Source of the DNA: an uncultured Prevotellaceae bacterium
GTDB taxonomy: Bacteria; Bacteroidota; Bacteroidia; Bacteroidales; Muribaculaceae
NCBI GenBank assembly: GCA_937904375.1
Contig: CALDIG010000171.1
Span: 1 to 24,095, forward strand
DNA: 24,095 nt
Reading direction: 5' to 3'
The notes beneath the pieces are model-generated. The model was given only the letters and a program-made list of their open reading frames with translations, made no database searches and was not told where the DNA came from. This document shows positions 20,927 to 24,095 of this stretch, one piece after another; within the stretch, counting starts at the first letter, position 1; the number at the start of each line of letters is the position of its first letter. The position numbers were made by a program, and so were the translations under genes.

Positions 20927-22921
20927 TTGGGAAAGACCGTTAAACATAAGATTTGGAAGACGCTGAAGTGGGTGCTAGGCCTATTGCTGGCGCTTATCAT
21001 TGTGCTGCCACTGCTGCTGTACATTCCCTGGGTGCAGAACAAGGCTAAAGACATCGCGTGCCACTATGTGAAGGAGAAAACGGGCATGGACCTTGACATT
21101 GGCAGGATTCTTATCAAGTTCCCGCTCGACATCGCCATCGACGACATGACGCTCATCGACGAGCATGGCGACACGATGGTAGTAGCCAAGAAATTCACTG
21201 CCGATGTGGCGGTGAAGCCCCTGCTCGACAAGCGACTGGAGATTGACGGCGCAGAGCTCGAAGACGGCCGCTACCGCCTTGCCACGGGCGACGCCTCCAT
21301 GATGCTGCGTGCCGACGTGAAGCACTGCCGCCTCACAGGAGCCGCCATCGACCTCGACAATCACAAAATCAACCTCCTTGACGGCGAGCTCTCGGGAGGC
21401 GACGTGAAACTGGCGCTCTATTCCCACAAGTCCTATCAAGATAACGACACCACCAAATCGGAACCGTGGAGAATCGAAGCCAAGAGACTAGTCCTCAACG
21501 ACGTGGACTACTCCATGCTCATGGAACCCACCATCCACGAGATGAAGGCGCATCTTGCCAGGGCAGAGCTGAAAGACGGATGCGTAGATACCGGCCAGCA
21601 CACCGTCGATGCTAAGTCGCTAAAAGTGGACAGCATCGACTGCCGTTACATCTATCCCAACGAGAAACTGGCAGCAGCCTATGAAAAGCATTACCCCACT
21701 CCGCCCAAGATAGAAGACCCCAGCGACACCATTCCGTGGACTGTGCGCAGCGACACCCTCACCCTCAGAGGCGGTCATGCCACCTATGCCGAGAAAGGGA
21801 AAACCCCAGGCAACGGCTTGGACATGAGCCATGTGGAGGTGAGCGACCTCGACTTTACTGTAACTGATTTCTACAACCGTGGGACTATCGTCTCAGTGCC
21901 CATCAAGGAACTAAAGGCAAAGGATCGGGGCGGGCTGGAAATAAGCGACGCCCACGGCAAGGTCGACATCACTCCGCAAGACATAAAAGTCAAAGACTTC
22001 ACCGTCAAGACCGGCAGCAGCACTATCGACCTCGACGGAAAGGTGGACATGAGCATCTTTGACGAGAAACCCACAGGCAGCATGAACGTCACTACCGACG
22101 CATCGGTCGATTTGCGGGAAATCAACTCGGTGATGCCGTCAATGGCGGGAGTCACCAATTTCATCCCAAAGAATCACCCTATAAAGTTCAAAGGCAAATT
22201 TGAGGGCAACACCCGCGACCTCGACATCACCGACGGCGAACTCCAAATCCCCGGATTTGTGAAAGCCAAAGCCAGCGGCAACATCAAAAATCTCACCGAG
22301 CCGTCAAAAATGCAAGCCGATGTGAACCTCGACGCCAACATCGACAACATAGACTTCGCCAAGAAGGAATTCCTCAGCAAAGACCTTCAAAAGCAAGTCA
22401 ATGTGGTGCCAATGAACCTTAAAGGAAACATCAAGTACAACCCCAAATCGGTAGCGGCAAACGTTGACATGAGACTGAAATCGGGCGGAAGCCTCACCGG
22501 CAAAGGAAGCTATGAGTTCAACACCGACCGTTACACCGTAGATGCCACCGCCAAATCGCTACCGGTGAAGAAGCTGGTGCCACAGGTCGATGTCAATAAC
22601 GTGACCGCTCACATCAAGGCCGACGGACATGGCTTCGACTTCTTGGGAAACAACACCTCGGTAAACGCACAAGTCAATCTCGACGACATCGGCATCGTAG
22701 TTGCGGTAGTGCTTGGTATCGATACCCTCGTTCACCGCCCAAGGATGTATGACAGGACGCTGCTGCGGGTCAAGCTGGTGAAACACGGTGTCGAGTTCGG
22801 CGTTCCAACCGCCTTCATTGCCATTGCTCCACCAGAGGATACTGGGGTGATTGCGGTCGTAGGTCACCATCTCCGTAGCCAACTTTGTACCCACCTCTGT
22901 GTCGAGTGGCTTCTGCCATGA
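20927..22921 (+). CDS. TamB/AsmA-like envelope protein, 3' end lost at a junction near 22690
   Basis: The N-terminus has a short basic stretch, one membrane helix (~15-34), then IPWVQNKAKDIACHYVKEKTGMDLDIGRILIKFPLDI, here cited only as the TamB opening (WVQNKAKD, EKTGMDLDIGRI, KFPLDI), and long repetitive beta-strand sequence. This family bridges inner and outer membranes and is linked to lipid transport and outer-membrane assembly. The start is TTG because an in-frame TAG lies 12 bases upstream and no ATG fits. Native sequence ends around residue 588 (VNAQVNLDDI). From ~22691 to the stop at 22921 the frame reads antisense to the GH2 gene, so those ~77 residues are not TamB. Full-length Bacteroidales homologues are usually well over 1000 residues, so this is a fragment. 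Confidence 0.8.
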   Translation: MGKTVKHKIWKTLKWVLGLLLALIIVLPLLLYIPWVQNKAKDIACHYVKEKTGMDLDIGRILIKFPLDIAIDDMTLIDEHGDTMVVAKKFTADVAVKPLLDKRLEIDGAELEDGRYRLATGDASMMLRADVKHCRLTGAAIDLDNHKINLLDGELSGGDVKLALYSHKSYQDNDTTKSEPWRIEAKRLVLNDVDYSMLMEPTIHEMKAHLARAELKDGCVDTGQHTVDAKSLKVDSIDCRYIYPNEKLAAAYEKHYPTPPKIEDPSDTIPWTVRSDTLTLRGGHATYAEKGKTPGNGLDMSHVEVSDLDFTVTDFYNRGTIVSVPIKELKAKDRGGLEISDAHGKVDITPQDIKVKDFTVKTGSSTIDLDGKVDMSIFDEKPTGSMNVTTDASVDLREINSVMPSMAGVTNFIPKNHPIKFKGKFEGNTRDLDITDGELQIPGFVKAKASGNIKNLTEPSKMQADVNLDANIDNIDFAKKEFLSKDLQKQVNVVPMNLKGNIKYNPKSVAANVDMRLKSGGSLTGKGSYEFNTDRYTVDATAKSLPVKKLVPQVDVNNVTAHIKADGHGFDFLGNNTSVNAQVNLDDIGIVVAVVLGIDTLVHRPRMYDRTLLRVKLVKHGVEFGVPTAFIAIAPPEDTGVIAVVGHHLRSQLCTHLCVEWLLP

Positions 22922-24031
22922 GCAAAGTTCGTCCATAACGTACAGCCCCAACGAGTCGCAGGCATCGAGGAAATCCTTGTCGGCCGGATAATGGGCCAGA
23001 CGGACGGCATTCATATTCATAGACTTGATAAGTCTGACATCTTCTTCGTTCAGCCGAGGCGACAACGTACGCCCGGTCTCGGCACGGAACGAATGGCGGT
23101 TCACACCACGCACCTGCAGTTTCTGGCCGTTCAGGTAGAAGCCATCACCACGACGCACCTCTAAAGTGCGATAGCCAAAGCGCGTCTCTACCTGATGCAA
23201 CAGCCGACCATGGCGGTCTACGAGTTTCAGGCAGAGCGTCGACAGGTTAGGTGTTTCAGCCGTCCAGAGGCGCTTCTCGCCAATGACCTCCTGTTCCACC
23301 CGATAGCCCTTCGGTGCACCAGCCACCTTATAGTCTACATGGAGTGAGAAGTCGGCCCGCGCATCGATGCTGATGTCGTAGAGATGGGCTTTTGGAAGAA
23401 TCTCCAGATAGACTGGTCGGAATATGCCGCCGAAATTCCAGTAGTCACCATGACGCTCAGCATCGTTCACGCTCTGGCGGGCACTCTCCTTGGCAACATC
23501 CACCTCGAGAAGATTGTCGCCTCCATAGTTTAACAGGTTGGCCACATCGTATTGGAACCGGTAGAAAGCCCCTTGGTGCACTGGCCCAGCCTGACGGCCA
23601 TTCACCTTGACCAGCGCATCAGTCATCACGCCCTCGAAGGTCAGCAGCACGCACTGGTTCTTCAGAGCCTTCTCCACGAAGAAGGTCTTTCGGTAGAGGC
23701 CGTGCTCCCTTGATTTGGGCGGCAGTGCCGACTGAATGGTCTGACGACCAGCCTTGCCAAGACGCTGAGTATCCTTCCAGTATCCACCGTACCAAGGATC
23801 ATACAGGTATCCATATTGTAGTGTGCCGAAGCCCTGCATCTCCCAGCAAGAGGGCACGCCGATGGTTGTCCACCGTCCACTGTTTGCCCCTTCTGTACAA
23901 AAGAAGTCCCACTCTACCATGTCGTCGCAACCATGTCCAGACAGGTATCGTCTTTCGGTTGCCGTTGGCTTTTCAGCTGCCTGTATGCTGAGAAGGCCAA
24001 ATATAAGGAAGGGGAGAATGATTTTTCTCAT
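22559..24031 (-). CDS. GH2 beta-galactosidase-like enzyme, 3' part missing after ~22694
   Basis: Signal peptide MRKIILPFLIFGLLSIQA, then a GH2 sugar-binding jelly roll (SRWTTIGVPSCWEMQGFGTLQYG-type region, ~25-215), an Ig-like domain (~220-300) and the first part of the TIM barrel (VRGVNRHSFRAETGRTLS; MNMNAVRLAHYPADKDF). The acid/base Glu is E406 in WSNGNEGG. The nucleophile, expected roughly 75 residues later, is absent: GH2-like sequence stops at GIDTKHYRNYD (residue 446, base 22694). The remaining 44 codons to 22559 are the antisense of the TamB-like gene. As it stands it cannot be an active glycosidase. No Bacteroidetes-type promoter is seen in the 64 bases upstream. Confidence 0.85.
   Translation of the reverse strand: MRKIILPFLIFGLLSIQAAEKPTATERRYLSGHGCDDMVEWDFFCTEGANSGRWTTIGVPSCWEMQGFGTLQYGYLYDPWYGGYWKDTQRLGKAGRQTIQSALPPKSREHGLYRKTFFVEKALKNQCVLLTFEGVMTDALVKVNGRQAGPVHQGAFYRFQYDVANLLNYGGDNLLEVDVAKESARQSVNDAERHGDYWNFGGIFRPVYLEILPKAHLYDISIDARADFSLHVDYKVAGAPKGYRVEQEVIGEKRLWTAETPNLSTLCLKLVDRHGRLLHQVETRFGYRTLEVRRGDGFYLNGQKLQVRGVNRHSFRAETGRTLSPRLNEEDVRLIKSMNMNAVRLAHYPADKDFLDACDSLGLYVMDELCSWQKPLDTEVGTKLATEMVTYDRNHPSILWWSNGNEGGWNAELDTVFHQLDPQQRPVIHPWAVNEGIDTKHYRNYDADVVEIDLCVYRGVVSQEVEAMSVGLDVSGHVIDIDLWHQLLHR
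22684..22700. other. Breakpoint joining two truncated genes
   Basis: To the left is plus-strand TamB-like coding DNA, to the right minus-strand GH2 coding DNA. Both protein similarities end within a few bases of each other. No insertion sequence, tRNA or target duplication is visible at the join. Confidence 0.75.
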
Positions 24032-24095
24032 CTTTTATAAATACCTAAATTCCGCAGCACTTTAATTTAACTTTCTTTATAAGTACCTGAGCAAC

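Noticed and set aside
22691..22921. Novel C-terminal domain of the TamB-like protein
   Set aside because: The sequence is the exact antisense of conserved GH2 barrel coding DNA, so it is not a protein domain.
1..24095. tRNA or rRNA genes, insertion sequences, prophage, toxin-antitoxin or defence genes
   Set aside because: I looked for T-loop motifs, transposase motifs and phage or defence proteins in both strands and found none I could support.

Overview
The window is chromosomal DNA of a gut-type Bacteroidales bacterium (Prevotellaceae or Muribaculaceae are the best guesses; the exact genus cannot be read from the sequence). The signs are Bacteroidetes promoters (TTTG, 17-22 bp, TANNTTTG) in place of sigma70 boxes, poor Shine-Dalgarno sites, many secreted proteins and lipoproteins, SusE/F-like and dockerin domains, and a TlpA-like lipoprotein with an N-terminal ligand-type domain.

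Layout. 1-1364 (minus): a secreted YWFD-repeat protein (cut by the window edge) behind a secreted beta-helix protein, both expressed from a promoter with a ~255-nt structured leader (1365-1620). 2047-4458 (plus): dnaG, with a promoter so close that the mRNA may be leaderless. 4603-7134 (minus): a large dockerin/SusE-F-like surface glycan-binding protein. 7255-9220 (plus): ruvX, def (ATGA overlap) and nagB, ending at a bidirectional terminator shared with convergent rnr (9338-11722, minus). 12108-12875 (minus): a Cys/His-rich lipoprotein of unknown function. 18713 to 13019 (minus): a 5'-nucleotidase, a GH3-serine hydrolase fusion and a TlpA-like lipoprotein, probably one transcription unit. 19091-20581 (plus): an RsmF-like rRNA m5C methyltransferase. 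20927 onward (plus): a TamB-like protein. 24031 downward (minus): a GH2 beta-galactosidase. The last two are both broken at one point near 22690, so the final 1.4 kb is either a rearrangement or an assembly chimera.

The outstanding feature is a layer of very short arrays with strict unit lengths of 7, 8, 9 or 10 bp and unrelated unit sequences (AAGTGTT, AATGCAC, GTACAGR, CTCTCAA, CAGATTT, AAAACTA, GATCTCC; AAGCTGAC; TCTAGANNN; TTAGTGNNAA). They fill most intergenic gaps, begin on or next to the stop codons of dnaG, def, nagB, rnr and the 5'-nucleotidase, often occur as inverted pairs, and are accompanied by a palindrome (GGACAAGGC/GCCTTGTCC) present three times. They also sit inside genes without breaking frame: in dnaG (about 35 codons), twice in the rsmF-like gene (one array of exactly 15 heptamers, 105 bp), and the palindrome lies inside a signal peptide. 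This is the best candidate for an undescribed element system here. Everything about how it spreads is inference.
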